Below the pieces are notes generated by a model. It saw only the letters and a list, made by a program, of their open reading frames with translations. It searched no databases and was not told where the DNA came from. A stretch of DNA of 64,000 nt from Plumapathes pennacea (taxonomy: Eukaryota; Cnidaria; Anthozoa; Antipatharia; Myriopathidae), in contig OZ038467.1 in NCBI GenBank assembly GCA_964036295.1, positions 12,115,670 to 12,179,669 on the forward strand. The letters run 5' to 3'. The translations under genes were made by a program, and so were the position numbers. Within the stretch, counting starts at the first letter, position 1; every line of letters begins with the position of its first letter. Below, piece by piece: positions 12,323 through 24,811 of this stretch.

Positions 12323-12866
12323 ATTGGATATTTTATAATGCTTGTTGACAATTCTCTGAGGTGTGTTTTGTTTGTTTGTTTTTGTGTGTAGTTTGCAAAC
12401 AGGTTGTGTGTATAGACTCCTTCACGGATTTCAATGCATGATGGGTAATCAAGAACATAGAAACATGGCGGCGACGCGTGCGAGAAGTATACTATGGTGA
12501 AATCGCTCACAATCTAGAACCACTGAAAGCTTGCAAATAACAATTTGTAGTGCTCCGAAGTTCCAAGAAAAATTTGTATATGCAGTTTATTTGCCCTGAT
12601 TACCATTATGTATTCAAATCATTGAAGGAGTCTCGCCTGTGTATGTTCTGAATTGTTCTGACTGAACCACGTGATTCCACCTACCTCCGTTAGAAGCCCA
12701 CCCAAAATTCCTCATGAAAGTTGTATAAGCGCAGGTCTCGGCGTATAACTAGTATAACTAGTATAACTACGTTTCACCGTTTGGAAATACAAGTGTGCAC
12801 GCAGAGGATCATGGTATTATGGACTGGTACTGCTCTAGTACCCAGTTTTTCTGAAGATTTCCGGCC

Positions 12867-12876
12867 AAAATGGCGG
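12867..12876 (+). promoter_or_regulatory. YY1-like site before TYW2
   Basis: AAAATGGCGG, the YY1 core found in many animal housekeeping promoters, lies 44 nt upstream of the inferred TYW2 start. Its own ATG opens a 12-codon frame that stops quickly, so it is not the TYW2 start but could act as a short upstream ORF. Confidence 0.4.
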
Positions 12877-12919
12877 ATCGCCCTCACAGACTCAGTCGTT
12901 TGTACTAATTTCGCTGAGG

Positions 12920-15023
12920 ATGCCGTGGATTTTAATCACATCGGCCAAAGAGGCATCCAATACAAAGTAAGAGTTTTTTTTTTCAATTTGGCAGGTCAAA
13001 TATTTGGTTTCCCTTGGTTTAACTCTCAAAATTGTGTACACTACAGCATAAAATTTTGTACGAGCAGTAAAAAACATTCAGTTAATGGCACGAGGAGCAT
13101 GATCAGTACATCGTAGTTATTCTCTGTTTTAATATGTTAGCTCCAACAATACCGTGCGTCTCAGGTTGTAACTTAGAGAGTGCCGTTACGTTGTAAAACC
13201 TTGAAATGGCCTTAGTTGAGGATTTGTGCCATGCACTCTCGGTATATTGTCTATTTTGTGTCAAAAAAGAAAACCTTGCTTAGTTTGTGTGATCTCCAGA
13301 AGTTGACATGGTTGACCTGGTTTCTACTTTAGAAAGCTTCTGGAGCAACAAGGCCTTTATGACAAGAACAGAAAGATAGAAAAACTGGCAGATGGTGAAG
13401 TGTCCATCCCCATCAAAACAGAGCAAGTGACAGTTGAAGCAGATGAAGAGAAACACCTATCAAATTACCCATTTTCAAGAGTTGAGTTTACTGAGGTGAA
13501 ACAAGTCTCAGAGAAGCTGAGAGAATCTCCACATGAGAAACTCAAGATTAGTATCAGAGGATTAATTTCCAAATGTGATATTGACACTGGAGGGTCATTC
13601 TTGGCAGAGCTGCCTCGCTGTTGGGAAACTCATGGTGATCTTGTTCTTTTACCCGAGCAGAGCTTTACTTCCAAATTCTGGGATCAGTTTGGTGTTGAGT
13701 TGTGGAATGTGACAGCAGGATGTCTCAGAGCCAAGAGAATTGCTAAAAAATCAGTCATATCCAGTGATGACTACAGAACTCCTAACATTAAACTATTGCT
13801 TGGGGAAAATGGTGTTGTCTGTCACATTGACAACAAAATCAAATACTCATATGACATAACAAAATGCATGTTTTCCTCTGGAAATGTTACTGAGAAGATC
13901 AGAATTGGCAAGTTGAACTGTAGTGGCGAAACAATTGTGGATCTCTATGCAGGAATCGGGTATTTTGTGCTACCGTACCTGGTACACGCTAAAGCAGAAA
14001 TGGTTTATGCGTGTGAGTGGAACAAGCATGCTGTTGAGGCACTGAGGGAAAATGTCAGATTAAACAGAGTTGAGAATAGATGTGTTATCCATGAAGGTGA
14101 CAACAGAGAAGTAAGTACAGTACATGTTGTAGTGAAACCCCCTTGGGCTACTGTACCAAATTGTTTTCCTTTAACTGTATTTGCTTGCAGTCTGACAGAA
14201 AGAATTTCCTGGGGTTAACAGTAAATTTTAAGGCTGAACGTACACAAAACTAAAACAGCAACACTACAATTAGAAACAAAACAAACCTGAAATGAATGCA
14301 TGACTTCATACAGTAAGTAGCATAATAAATAATAAGTTGGATTGTTTAACCAGCTTGCATTCAAGCAAGACAATGTACAGCATGGCACCTTGTTGGTTAT
14401 TTATCATTCTATACTTGGCAGGCCCTTGAAGAATAGTATTGGTAAATATCAGTAGCTCTTTATACTAATGTAAGGTAATGTTTGTTTCCCTTTAGTTTCC
14501 CCACAAAGGCATAGCAGATCGTGTAAACCTTGGCCTTATCCCGTCCAGTGAAGCAGGCTGGGCTGTGGCTTGTGCAGTGTTAAAGCCTGACAAGGGAGGT
14601 TGGATGCATGTTCATGGAAATGTAAGCTCTGGTTTGAAATCACATGATGAGGGGAAGAAATTTGACAAAGCTGCTTGTGACACAGAAACAGATGCCAAGA
14701 TGTCAGGACCTGAAGGAATGGCTCTTTTGCAGTCTGAACATAACAAATTGAAGACAGAAACAGTAGGAAAGCTAACCACAACTACTGAAGGAGGGAACAT
14801 ACTGATTCCTTCTTGCAATAAGAGCATTAGGAAGGAGTGGATAAAGTGGGCTAAGTTTGTTATCAACTCCCTCAAGAGTCTTCTCTGTGAAGCTCATTGT
14901 GCATCAGGAGTTGATGACTGGGTTGTAACAGTTGGACACTTGGAACATGTTAAGTCTTATGCTCCTCATATCAGTCATCTTGTGCTGGATGTTGAGTGTA
15001 GACCATCAACAGAAAATCATTAA
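12920..15023 (+). CDS. TYW2: tRNA wybutosine-synthesizing protein 2 (tRNA(Phe) 3-amino-3-carboxypropyltransferase)
   Basis: TYW2/TRMT12 transfers the aminocarboxypropyl group of S-adenosylmethionine to the tricyclic base at position 37 of tRNA-Phe, a step in wybutosine synthesis. Exons 12920-12966, 13333-14110 and 14496-15023 join in phase to about 450 aa, the usual family length. The 15-codon first exon was chosen because only that frame joins in phase to KKLLEQQGLYD, giving the expected N-terminus. The Rossmann SAM site is clear: VDLYAGIGYF, then ACEWN at the end of the next strand. The GDNRE segment falls at the exon 2/3 junction, followed by DRVNLGLIPSS. The C-terminus HISHLVLDVEC is typical. 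The insert near residues 300-370 is poorly conserved in the family. A poly(A) signal lies at 15141. The neighbours are unrelated; the next gene is convergent. Confidence 0.95.
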
Positions 15024-15140
15024 TTCTGTGAGTTGTACTGTGAAATTCCATAAAATAATAAGCTCAATTCCACAAACTAGGCCCACTTGTACATCGCAAA
15101 AGCAAGCACCTAAATACCAATGGTTGTATTGAATGAGCCA

Positions 15141-15146
15141 AATAAA
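15141..15146 (+). terminator. Poly(A) signal, TYW2
   Basis: AATAAA 118 nt downstream of the TYW2 stop codon, on the same strand. Confidence 0.6.
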
Positions 15147-17309
15147 TGTTTAGTCTTGAATTTTTTTTAGATTAGAATCACAAACCCCTGCACTTCAAAG
15201 GAATTTAGTCATACTGCCTTTGTTTTTGGAGATGAGCCTTGTTCAATCTTACAGCTTCCAAATTCATTTTCTTCAAGACAGAATGAAGCAATCCGTATGT
15301 GCATCCCCTTAAAATGAACAAACTCCCTTATGAGGAGCAGAATAGTTTTCCATTAGTCTTTACATGAAGTACTATCTGCCCAACAACATATTGACAGATG
15401 AACATTCATCCAATGACATGGCATTGTGGTTAGTTACCCCTTGCAAAGCTTGGGTGATAATGTGCCAAGCAACCGCTAGCCCAGGTCATGTGTGTGTGTG
15501 GGCTCCCTTGTAAAAAAATCCAAGATGGCTGCAACTGGGAGCAAAACAAAATTTGTGTTAAATATTTTGGCAGTTCCATTCACGGGCATGAGTTCCAAAA
15601 CGTAGTGTGAGCTTAATTCCTTTTGGACATAAGTAAGAAGTTGCCAAGTGTTCGAAATCGTGGTGAAGTTTGAAATCATCTAATTATTTATTTTATAGTG
15701 TTTGATGTTTAATAATCAGATATTGTTATATACTTTTCATTTTATTGACCAATATTCATGTCATACCTTAATACAGGTGATGCTCATGGCATGCTTTTTG
15801 TTTAGTTCCTTATGTAATGCACAAGTTCTCTCTCAGGAGTTACAAGAAGAAAATTATCTGTTTGGCACAAAACTTCTGTTTGAATAAAACATTGTCATTG
15901 TAAAAGAATGTTTTTTTGTTTAGTTCCTTATGTTACACGCAAATTCTCTCTCATCTGTTGTATCTGTTGAGCACCAAACAAAATTTAATGTGAGTGTGAA
16001 ATTGAAAATCCTTCGCCCCATTTGACGTTATCCCGTTTCATGTAAGTTCTGATTCCTGCATTTGTTGATTGCTTTTTTAAAAATATATCGCATAAGCACA
16101 AAAATAACAGTGTTATCCCTTCAGTCATATCATCCTCACTTCCATATTCCGCCTTTTTTCCATGCTAGAAAAAAAAAAAAAAAAAGAAAAAAAGACATTA
16201 AACGAGTAAAGGAACGTCTTTAAAATATCCCTGGGGTCAATACACGTTTAAGCTAATCCTGGGTAAGGTCAAAAGTTTCTTGATAATGTTTAGCCTGAGG
16301 CTGGATTAATTTCGTCTATGAGTGATCGACTCTTTTTCTCTCACCTGATAATACGTTGTTCTGTACTTAGAGTACTATATACTGAAAACTTGCTCAAATA
16401 AAATTTGACTGAGATATAAATTCTCGAGTGCACTCGTACGTTTTCTTATTTTATGGTTGGGAGAATTTGTAATTTGACTTCCTCTTTGTCAAAACAAGGC
16501 CAACTCCGGCAAAAAAAGTGACAAAACCGTGCAGGCCGGATTAATACTTTTGCCTTTTTGGTACTTACTTTCGCGGGGCTTAGTCTAATTTTCACGATTG
16601 CAAAAAAATCGCGAAACTAAAGACCCGCGAAAAAAAGTTATCGCGAAAAATTAACGACACGAATTACAAAATCCAAAACGTTACTCAAATAAAGCGGGAA
16701 CGCTAACGCTGATAGCAGAATTCTGGACTATGGGCAAACGAACATGTAAATCTGACCTGTTTAGTTTTGTTGTAATGGTTCTGGTCAAATCATTATAATA
16801 TGGCTATGTAAAGTAAAAATGTGTAGCGCCGATGCTATAATGCATCACGAAAGCTGGTGACACGATTTTTCTGCCAAATCGCGAAATTAAGTACCTAAAA
16901 TAATGACAGTGCTACCGACAAAAAGTCGAACAACTAAAATAAGCTGATACACCGTTAACATCAACGTGTTTAAACGCGTTTAGTCGCTGGAAATATGCGC
17001 GATAATCTGACAATCTATGCAAGGTAGTTTAAAAATGTTGTGTAACTAACGCAAATTTAAAACAGACTTACAAAACGCAGACTAGGTAAACATGGTGTAT
17101 TAAACAGGTTTAGCTGTGTAAATGCAGTATAGCGTAGGCCTTGAAACTAAATCTCTTTTAACACTCCGAAAAAACATAAGTTGTGCACAAGAAAAGCGAG
17201 GTTTGCACATTATGTGAAGTTTGACCTCGCGTTAGAAGAAAGTTAAATAGTTATGGAATAAAAATGAGGTATATGTATATCGGGAGTTTGACAATTCTAA
17301 AAGAATGTA
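15147..17309. other. Convergent spacer between TYW2 and the minus-strand coiled-coil gene
   Basis: No coding exon is supported. The stretch contains scattered short frames, an A-rich run near 16170 and one terminal-inverted-repeat element at 16560-16895. The 3' UTR of the minus-strand gene should begin just below 17310, but I see no canonical poly(A) signal close to it. Confidence 0.5.
16560..16895. mobile_element. MITE with GGTACTTA ends
   Basis: The left end GGTACTTACTTTCGCG is matched at the right end by the reverse complement of CGCGAAATTAAGTACC, about 16 bp with two mismatches. The body is about 336 bp, rich in TCGCGA and TTCGCG, with no ORF. I could not settle the target-site duplication. 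Confidence 0.6.
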
Positions 17310-20300
17310 TTACCGCAGAGTCAAGCAAGTATACATACAGTTTCTGCTTCGTTCTTCACTGGCTGTCAGGTTATCACGCATGATCTCATTCAAGGTCCTC
17401 TGGTCAATCATGTCCATAGAACCCCGATGGCGTACCCGTTGCGGTACGAAGGTCTCTAAATGTTGCCGCACGATTCCCGGTCCGCGAGGACCCCTGAATG
17501 ACCAAGCTCCGGTTGGAGGGCTGAGCTCCGGCTGTGCCAGCTCTACCACCTCTTGGACTGGCGGTATTTCCTCGTTTACAACGGGTGGTATTTGTTCGTT
17601 GATGCGCGGTAGTTGCGCGTTTGGTATACGGCTCAGGCGGCGGCCTTCTCTGCCTCGGGTGATCACAGCTTCGGCGGTTTCTGGATCTGCCGTCATTATG
17701 TCCTGATAAGTCGCAACACGGCTGTTGCGGCGGTCTACCGGGGCAGGGACTAAAGGACGCCGGATGATCGGCACTTCGTTTATCTCCTCTATGGGAGAAA
17801 GTCCCTGGGGGCGTGCTGCTTCGCCTTGGACAGGTGCTGAGATGCGGCGCCGTTGCGCCTCACGCCTACCTGGAGGCAACTGGGCTGCCTGTCGTCTCGC
17901 TCTTGCCTGTTCCATTGCAACTGCAACCACGCCTTCTACAGTGTTGGGCCCCAGCAGTGCCGCTGCATTCCTGGCCTGGTGCCTAGCTCTTCCGCGCTCA
18001 ATTCCAGCTCTAGCAGCGTTGGGAATTGGCTCTTGGCGAGGTGCTGCACCTTGGACAGCCGGTGCTGTACTAGGTCTACCTCTCTTGGTTCTGGGCAAAT
18101 CAGGTGGTGGTGCTCTGGCCAATCGTCGTTGTTCCAGAGCTCTTCGCATAGCCTGTATACGCTTGTCTATAGCCGCTTGCGATCGTCGGGCTGGTCCAAT
18201 ACCTTGCACGGCCGGGCGAGGCTGAGCTGGTTGAGGGCGTGCTGCCGGTTGTTGGGGAGGTGCTGCACCTTGGACGGCCGGTGCTGTGCCAGGTCTACGT
18301 TTCCTAGTTCTGCGCACCTCAGGTGGTGCTCTGGCCAGTTGTCGTTGTGCCAGGACTTTTCGCATAGCCTGTGCATGCTTCTTTGCAGAATCTAGCGATC
18401 GTCGGGCTGGCCCGACCACTGGAGTGCCCGCTCTAGGCCTCCTTTGCCTGGTTCTTGTACCTTGCGCGGCAGGGTTAGGCTGAACTGGATGCGCTTCCGG
18501 TTGTTGGGGGGCTCCTCCTGCAGGCTGCTGTGCACCCTGGGGTGCGATGCCTGGCTGAGCTGGTGGATCCGGGAAGCGAAATTGTGCCTCCACAGGTGCA
18601 ACTGGATCTTCCAATGGCCCTAAAGGCGGGGGACTAAACCTAGCTGCTGGTACCTCCACTATTGGTTCCGGATCTGGCCCCCAGTCTCCACCATACGCTC
18701 CAGGTGGTGATGGACCAGGCCCCTCCCACTTTCGAAATGGATACTTGATAAACCCTTCAGGTGTCTTTGGGGGTTTTATTGGGGATAGGAAATAAGCTAG
18801 CCAGGATGGCTGCGACGGCACTGGCGCTTCTTGTGGTTGGATCTCTGGCATTATGGGTGGCTCAGCTCCCTGCAGAGGCTCAGGGACGACCCCGCTAAAA
18901 GAAAGATAACATGTAAAACAGTCCTTTTTTTAAGTATCTTGAATGCAGTTTACAGTGTCAAAGTACAAACTCTTCTGTAGTGCGTGTACCACTCGACCGT
19001 ATCACTCGGCGAATCGGCGATCGAAAGACATAAACATATCACACATAGAACACGCAGCTGCATCATCCCCATATCCAGTAGCCTGACGGCTTAATAAGTG
19101 GTGTATCGTAACACTGTTTAATTTTAAGACAAAATAATTATTAGCTAAGCCCCGATATATCGAGAATTTTGGTCATTTTCTCACAAATACGTTATAACGG
19201 GGTTTCGTTCATAACGAACCCACGTTATAATGAACCAGTCATTTTCCCAGTCCCCTGCACTTCGTTATGTCTGGGTTTCACCGTATGCATGTATGTTTGT
19301 CTATAAAATCGCGTTCGGCTAAATACCTTCCTTCTGGAACATCAACTATTTCGAGTTTTCTTTTCAACATCCCGATCATCCTCTGAAATAATAACCAATC
19401 AATATTACCATATGTCTCTATTACAGTTAGGTACTAGAAGTGTCTCTAAAATCGAATCTTCAAAGCATTCGCCCAATGCTTTCAAGTTTGAAATCCAAGA
19501 TGGTGTCCACAACGGCGGTAGATCTGCCGGTCGATAGCTCACCGCCGTTGTGGACGCCATCCTGGATTTCAAACTTGAAAACATTGGGCAAATGTTTTTA
19601 AGATTCGACCAAACGCGCGCGCATGCGCATCTCATGACACTGCTGTAAAACTCAGTCAAGAAATGGTACTGTAACCAAACCTTGTTTTTTCCTTCACATT
19701 TCTTCACATATTGTAACCTACCTTCTTGAAGCCGATATTGGACGACAAGTCCCTATTGGCCTTGATGAGCTGGAACAAACAAAAAGAACTTATTTGAGTC
19801 TAACAGCATCCACTGTAAAGTTTCAAAAGAAATTTCCATTGCTCTTGCTGATATATGTATACTCTATATGCATATCTGACAGTTGCTCTGTTTTCGCTAT
19901 AATTTGGAGCGCAGCTTGTTTGATGGTTAGGACTAAAGTCAGTTTCCCAAACTTAATTTTTCGATGCCAAAAGGACTCGTTAGGAACCCCAAAGAACCAC
20001 ACGTGCGAAAAGCTAAAAAGAATGTCCTATAAGAGAGAGTCATATAACCAATTATAAACACATAGAGACACGGAATTACAGAGACACATATTAATACACA
20101 CAGAACAAGCAAAGAAATAAACTAAAAATGAGTACAAACTTTCAAGTACCTTTTCAATATCCTTCTCTTTCTTCACGACTACCTTTTGGAGGTATTCTTT
20201 CCTCTATAAAGATACAGCGCCATCATAAACCTGTTCTCCGTTAAATCAATAGATTTATACCGACTTCTGTTCATGCTTCCAGAACAGGGAATCAACAATT

Positions 20301-23300
20301 GTGTTCAAGGCGACGTTGCCGGACTATTGAACTTTTCACTTCAGAAGTGATAAACTTCAATTTTTGACCTTAAAAGAACTTGGACTTTGAAATTTTGTTC
20401 AATGGCTATATTCCAATTATCTGATTCATACATTTTCCTCGTCAGTGGTTGGGCAAATTTCTTCATTTTTAGCTGGAAGGTGTTTAGTTTAGTCCTTTCA
20501 CTTTGTATTTATTTTGTTGAGGTATATGCAATTGTGTTTAAACTCTCAGTTGCCGTTATATGTTGATGTACTTTATTTAAGAATATTTTTATTCGTGTAT
20601 CGTGGATCGACCAAAATTCGAATTACACTGTTCGTGAGAGTTCGGAAGGGTTTGAAAACATTCGGCATCTCAACGGAGCTTTATCGAAGCTTTATCGTTG
20701 AGCAAACTATGTAAAAAGTGCTGTGTAGAACTTACTTCATTGGTTTCCTTAAGGACTTTAGTCGAATACTCCGGCAGTGAATCCTGGTAATGCTTTTTGA
20801 AGAGGTACTCAAACTGTCCAGCTGCAAATTGGCCCGCAGCCGTCTCCATGTTTTTCTTCCAAGTAGTGAGCTCCTGGTCCTTGGCCATCTGAATATTTTC
20901 CATACACACTATTAGTCAGACACCTGAGTCGGAGCTAGGCCATTTCACAAAACTATATAAGTCCAAGTGCAGATTTTGTTGTTCAATATAATCCTCGTAA
21001 AACCTTAAGACTTAGCCAAGAAACTCAACACTCATAAGTTAATTCAATACATTTTCACAATATAAGTTGTGCACAAGAAAACGGGGCTTGCACACGAAGT
21101 AAAATTTCATCATAACGAAAACCAAAAAAAAGAGGTAAATTATCATACCATTTCCTCTCTTAAAGGTGCCACCTCATCTTGCAAGCGCAGGATTTCCCTG
21201 TCCAAAAAGCCATGGATTAAAATTATTTATGTTTTATTATTATTACTGTTATTATTATATAAGATTATTATTATCTAGAAAGCTGAGCAACAGGAGTGGA
21301 CGGAGTAAAAAAACTGAAAACCGAAGTGGTAAACACGCAATGACTTTCAAAATGTTTCCAAAAACCGCTTTATATAGCTACTCGTCATTAAACAGAAGAC
21401 CTCACGCCGATATACGACTCAAACTATCAGAGTTAAGTATTCAAAAATACTAACATGTACTCTTCATAATACTTGGTGGGAATGTGCGTTTATTCGCTAT
21501 ATTTCAGAGCAAACTTTCCGATATTTAGGCCTGATTTCATGCCTATATTTACCAAAATGTGCACTCTTGTTGAGATTTAATGCGAAAATAAGCACAGTGC
21601 ATAGCCTTTATATTGAAAACGAGACTTTGATTAGCATAACTCATATATGGCTTATATATAGGAAACCCCCACCCCCTCCTATCCTGGTCCAGTGGTTTTC
21701 CAACTTAACCGAAGATGTGAGACAAGATAAATTTAGAGCTCCTTACCTGTTATTCCTGTCCACCTCATTGTAAAGCCCGGTCAATTCCCTCTCCCGGTCC
21801 GCCCGTACAGCAGTTATCTGGTTTAACCTTTCCAGGAGTGTTTCATTGATCAGGTCAATCTCATTTTTCCTCTCTCGAGCATCGCGGATTTCTTCCATCA
21901 ATTCATCACATTTACGCTGAGTATCTTCCGCCGACTCATTCCTCTGTTTGTGATCAACTATCACCAACCTATTCATCTCGTCACGAACCTTGGCGATATT
22001 GCCGTCTGTTGCAGTGCATAATTGCACCAAATTGTCGTTCTCCTGCCGTTTCACCATTAATTCCTCCTTGAGATTCTGATGTTCCCGCCAAACATTTTCC
22101 TGCTCCTCCATCAGCTTGCAGAGCTTGCTATGGTACAGCCTCCTCAGCACATTCGCAGGAATGCTAAATGGAAGGTAGACAAAATGTTTGAACAGAGCTG
22201 CCACTATACTAATCAATAGTGAATCTAGGAGTGCGAGCGTTCCGGGTTTTGTGGCTGAAGACACTTGAGTCCTATTGATTCACTACCAAAATGGGCACGC
22301 ACGAAATATATTACTGTTGTCGGGACATACTAGGTGAGGAAACTAATGAAAGACTAACAGCTGCTAAGAGGTGGGCGGAACAGAGGACATAAAAAATCTG
22401 CCAGACAACATCAAACACGGTAAGTCTTGCAGCCTTTAAAAGGAAACTCTCATCCTCCTCTATATCACATCAATTATTCTGTTCTCGATCTCTCACAGAT
22501 TACATCATTGCTTCTCCCCTGTCTCTGTCTCTTTTTCTCTCGGTCTGCCACTACCCCACTCCCTTGGCCTTGTCCTCGTTCTTCTTTCTATCACTATACC
22601 CTCATTTGGTCTGCCACTATCCCACTCCTCCCTCGCTCTTTTCCTTATACCACTTTCTATCCCAATATTCTTGGTGTACCACTGTCCTACCCCTCCCTCG
22701 GTCTTTCTTATCTTCTCTATATTCTCATTCGGTGTACCACTATCCCACCCCTCCCTCGCTTTCACTATATTTTTGGTGTACCACTGTTCCCCTTTATCCA
22801 CTTGGTATTCTTCTGTTCCTCTCTGTACTTTATCTTTTCTCTATATTTCTGCTCCTGTTCCTGCCTCCCTCCCTGTCTCTTTCCGCCATTACCTATCTGC
22901 TCCTTCGTTCTCTTTATTCCCCTTGTCATCTCCCCATTTCTGTCTGTTTCTCTTATGAATAAGTAATTAAGTTTCCCCATTACTTACCTTCACTGTGACG
23001 TACCTAATTATTTGCAATTTTACGATGATGTTACTTAATTTAGTTTGTTTGTTTGTTGCCCTGGTCCGAATTACTCAAATATGTATCGGAGATCCTTAGG
23101 ATTGATGCTTATTAGTTTCTGAATCCCTCTTCCCCTCGTTCTCTCCTTTCACAAACTCCCCGGTTCTTTACGTCTGTCTTTTCATGCCCGGCTTGTCTCT
23201 TTGGAATCTGTAATTGACCCAATTAACTTTCTCTGTTATTGACGTAACTAAATGATAGAAATTTTACCCTGAAGTTCGATAATTGATCCTCAGCTTACTC

Positions 23301-24205
23301 TTACGGTGCATTCTATGGAGACTATTCCGTCTGTTCCTATTCCGGAATAAGAATAACCCAATACACAGAATACCAGTTCCCAAAAGAACAGACTTATTCC
23401 AAAAACAGCGTTATTCCAAAAACAGAATAGCTGACGTGACACAATACGGCCAAACATTTCCCAAAGAACACGAATACCGGCTATTCTGTCTATTCTAAAT
23501 AAACCTCTATTCCGTCCATTCTGTTATCGGGAGCAGAATGGACGGATAGTCCTAAAAGAACGCGCCCATATATTCTCTTTCGTCTCTTTTTTTTTATACT
23601 CTGGCAAAAAGAGGACACATTGTGGTGGCAACATTGCTAGCGCGCATGTTTCCCAAATGTTGCCCTGTTGTGCCACGCGCGAAACATTTGTTGCGGACGC
23701 AAAATTTGTGCCCTGGACACAAGAAACGTTTCTGAAAAACCTCAGAGACATTTTTGTGTCCGAGGTGAGCGCAACAATGCTGCCGTACGTTTTGCCACCC
23801 TGGAAACATCAAAGGACACAATGTTGCCGCCACAATGTGCCCTCGTTTTGCCTTCTTCTTTACTCGACTGCTTTAACCTCTTCACTATTTCTACCCTTAT
23901 TCACACTCTTTTCTCTTATACCCAAACAAAATTCTAGTCCCACATGCCACTGACCTTTTCAAAACATCCTCTGGGATACTGCCAGGGTCTTCTGCGTAGA
24001 CCATATACGCTCCCACTTCTTCTCGAAAACTATCCTCATATTCCTGTTCAAGGAATTCGTCCAGGTCATCAGGAAACTCCTGCATCTCTGTCAACGCCTC
24101 ATCAACTCTAGCTTCGTTTTGCTCCAACATATCAAACTCCGCCTGTTCCGCCGCTTCTGCCAGCTGTTCCTCCACAGAGGTTTCTAAACGTCTTGGACTA
24201 GCCAT
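17310..24205 (-). CDS. Unrecognised coiled-coil protein with Arg/Pro-rich tail
   Basis: I do not recognise the family. Eight exons on the minus strand join in phase: 24205-23955, 22163-21747, 21197-21149, 20888-20736, 20203-20150, 19769-19722, 19382-19327, 18894-17310, giving about 870 aa. Residues 1-83 are acidic (many Glu and Asp). Residues about 84-340 are predicted coiled coil, with long runs of Glu, Lys, Arg, Leu and Gln. The last exon (about 527 codons) is low complexity, rich in Pro, Ala, Arg and Gln. It contains two copies of a ~55-residue block beginning PARRS and ending APAVQGAAP (near residues 505 and 582). The start MASPRRLE is the first ATG of the frame. There is no signal peptide or membrane span. 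The charge pattern would suit a cytoskeletal or nucleic-acid-binding protein, but this is a guess. Confidence 0.75.
19450..19608. repeat. Intronic inverted repeat
   Basis: Two arms of about 65 bp read outward from a centre near 19530. The motif TTTCAAGTTTGAAATCC and the segment CCACAACGGCGGT return as reverse complement. The element sits in the intron between exons 19382-19327 and 19769-19722 of the minus-strand gene and would form a long hairpin in the pre-mRNA. Confidence 0.8.
22430..22960. repeat. Pyrimidine-rich degenerate tandem repeat
   Basis: Strongly biased C/T stretch inside intron 1 of the minus-strand coiled-coil gene. A degenerate unit carrying GGTGTACCACT and CCCCTCCCTCG returns several times between 22600 and 22780. 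The long frames through it on both strands are by-products of the bias. Confidence 0.7.
23955..24205 (-). other. First coding exon of the coiled-coil gene and its flank
   Basis: This 251-nt exon ends in phase 2 at a GTCAGT donor and joins the exon starting at 22163 to give DVLKSIPANVLRRLY across the junction. The intron is about 1.8 kb, the longest in this gene. No TATA box is evident upstream of 24205. Confidence 0.7.
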
Positions 24206-24811
24206 TACGATCAGTCAATACACTTGTTGAATACTTGATTCAATAACTTCACAATAATCAAACAAACTTGACAATTGTTCTCTCAACGAATTAAGACAAC
24301 CTTCTGCTTTGCTTGCTGAAAGTGAGTGTGTAATTGATCGAATTAATGTTCCCATTTATATTGCCATGTTTGTGACGTTTTCATTACTGGTAATTTTGCG
24401 CATGACGCTGGTTAAATGATAATTCGAAAAATGATAATTTTTTTTTGTTTTTTATTTTTTTGTGGCTACTAAGCCGCTCGCTTTTACCTAGCCCTGTTTG
24501 TACGATCGTACAAGTAGGAGAAAGTAAAGGGACCAGAAAAGAGGGTGCTGTGTTTGGACACGAACAGATGGAGAATATTAAACATACGGATATCGTTAGA
24601 GCCGTTTTCGTACGAGTGTCGGAAGTAATCGTGTGACTTGCTTTGGTCTGTGTTTACTACGCTTTCCTATTGGTCCTAACGAGTTTGCAACGTTGTTGGC
24701 CAATCAAGAGCAAAAGCAACAGCTGGTTGAAATATTCTCACGCAAAAAAGCAAGTGGTGATGGCGTGTTCTCGCACTGCTGATTGGTTAGTGAAACCAAT
24801 CGCAATTACTT

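Noticed and set aside
12301-12510. Minus-strand 69-aa frame, and an ATGGCGGCGACG start on the plus strand near 12465
   Set aside because: The plus-strand ATG is followed by a stop after 11 codons. The minus-strand frame has no motif and overlaps the probable 3' end of the first gene.
17853-18395. Plus-strand frames of up to 180 aa opposite the last exon of the coiled-coil gene
   Set aside because: Antisense shadows of a GC-richer low-complexity coding exon. The minus-strand frame is continuous over about 1.58 kb and joins in phase to seven further exons.
22427-22966. 179-aa Ser/Leu/Pro-rich plus-strand frame
   Set aside because: It follows from a pyrimidine-rich tandem repeat inside an intron of the minus-strand gene. 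All three plus-strand frames are open and none has a domain.
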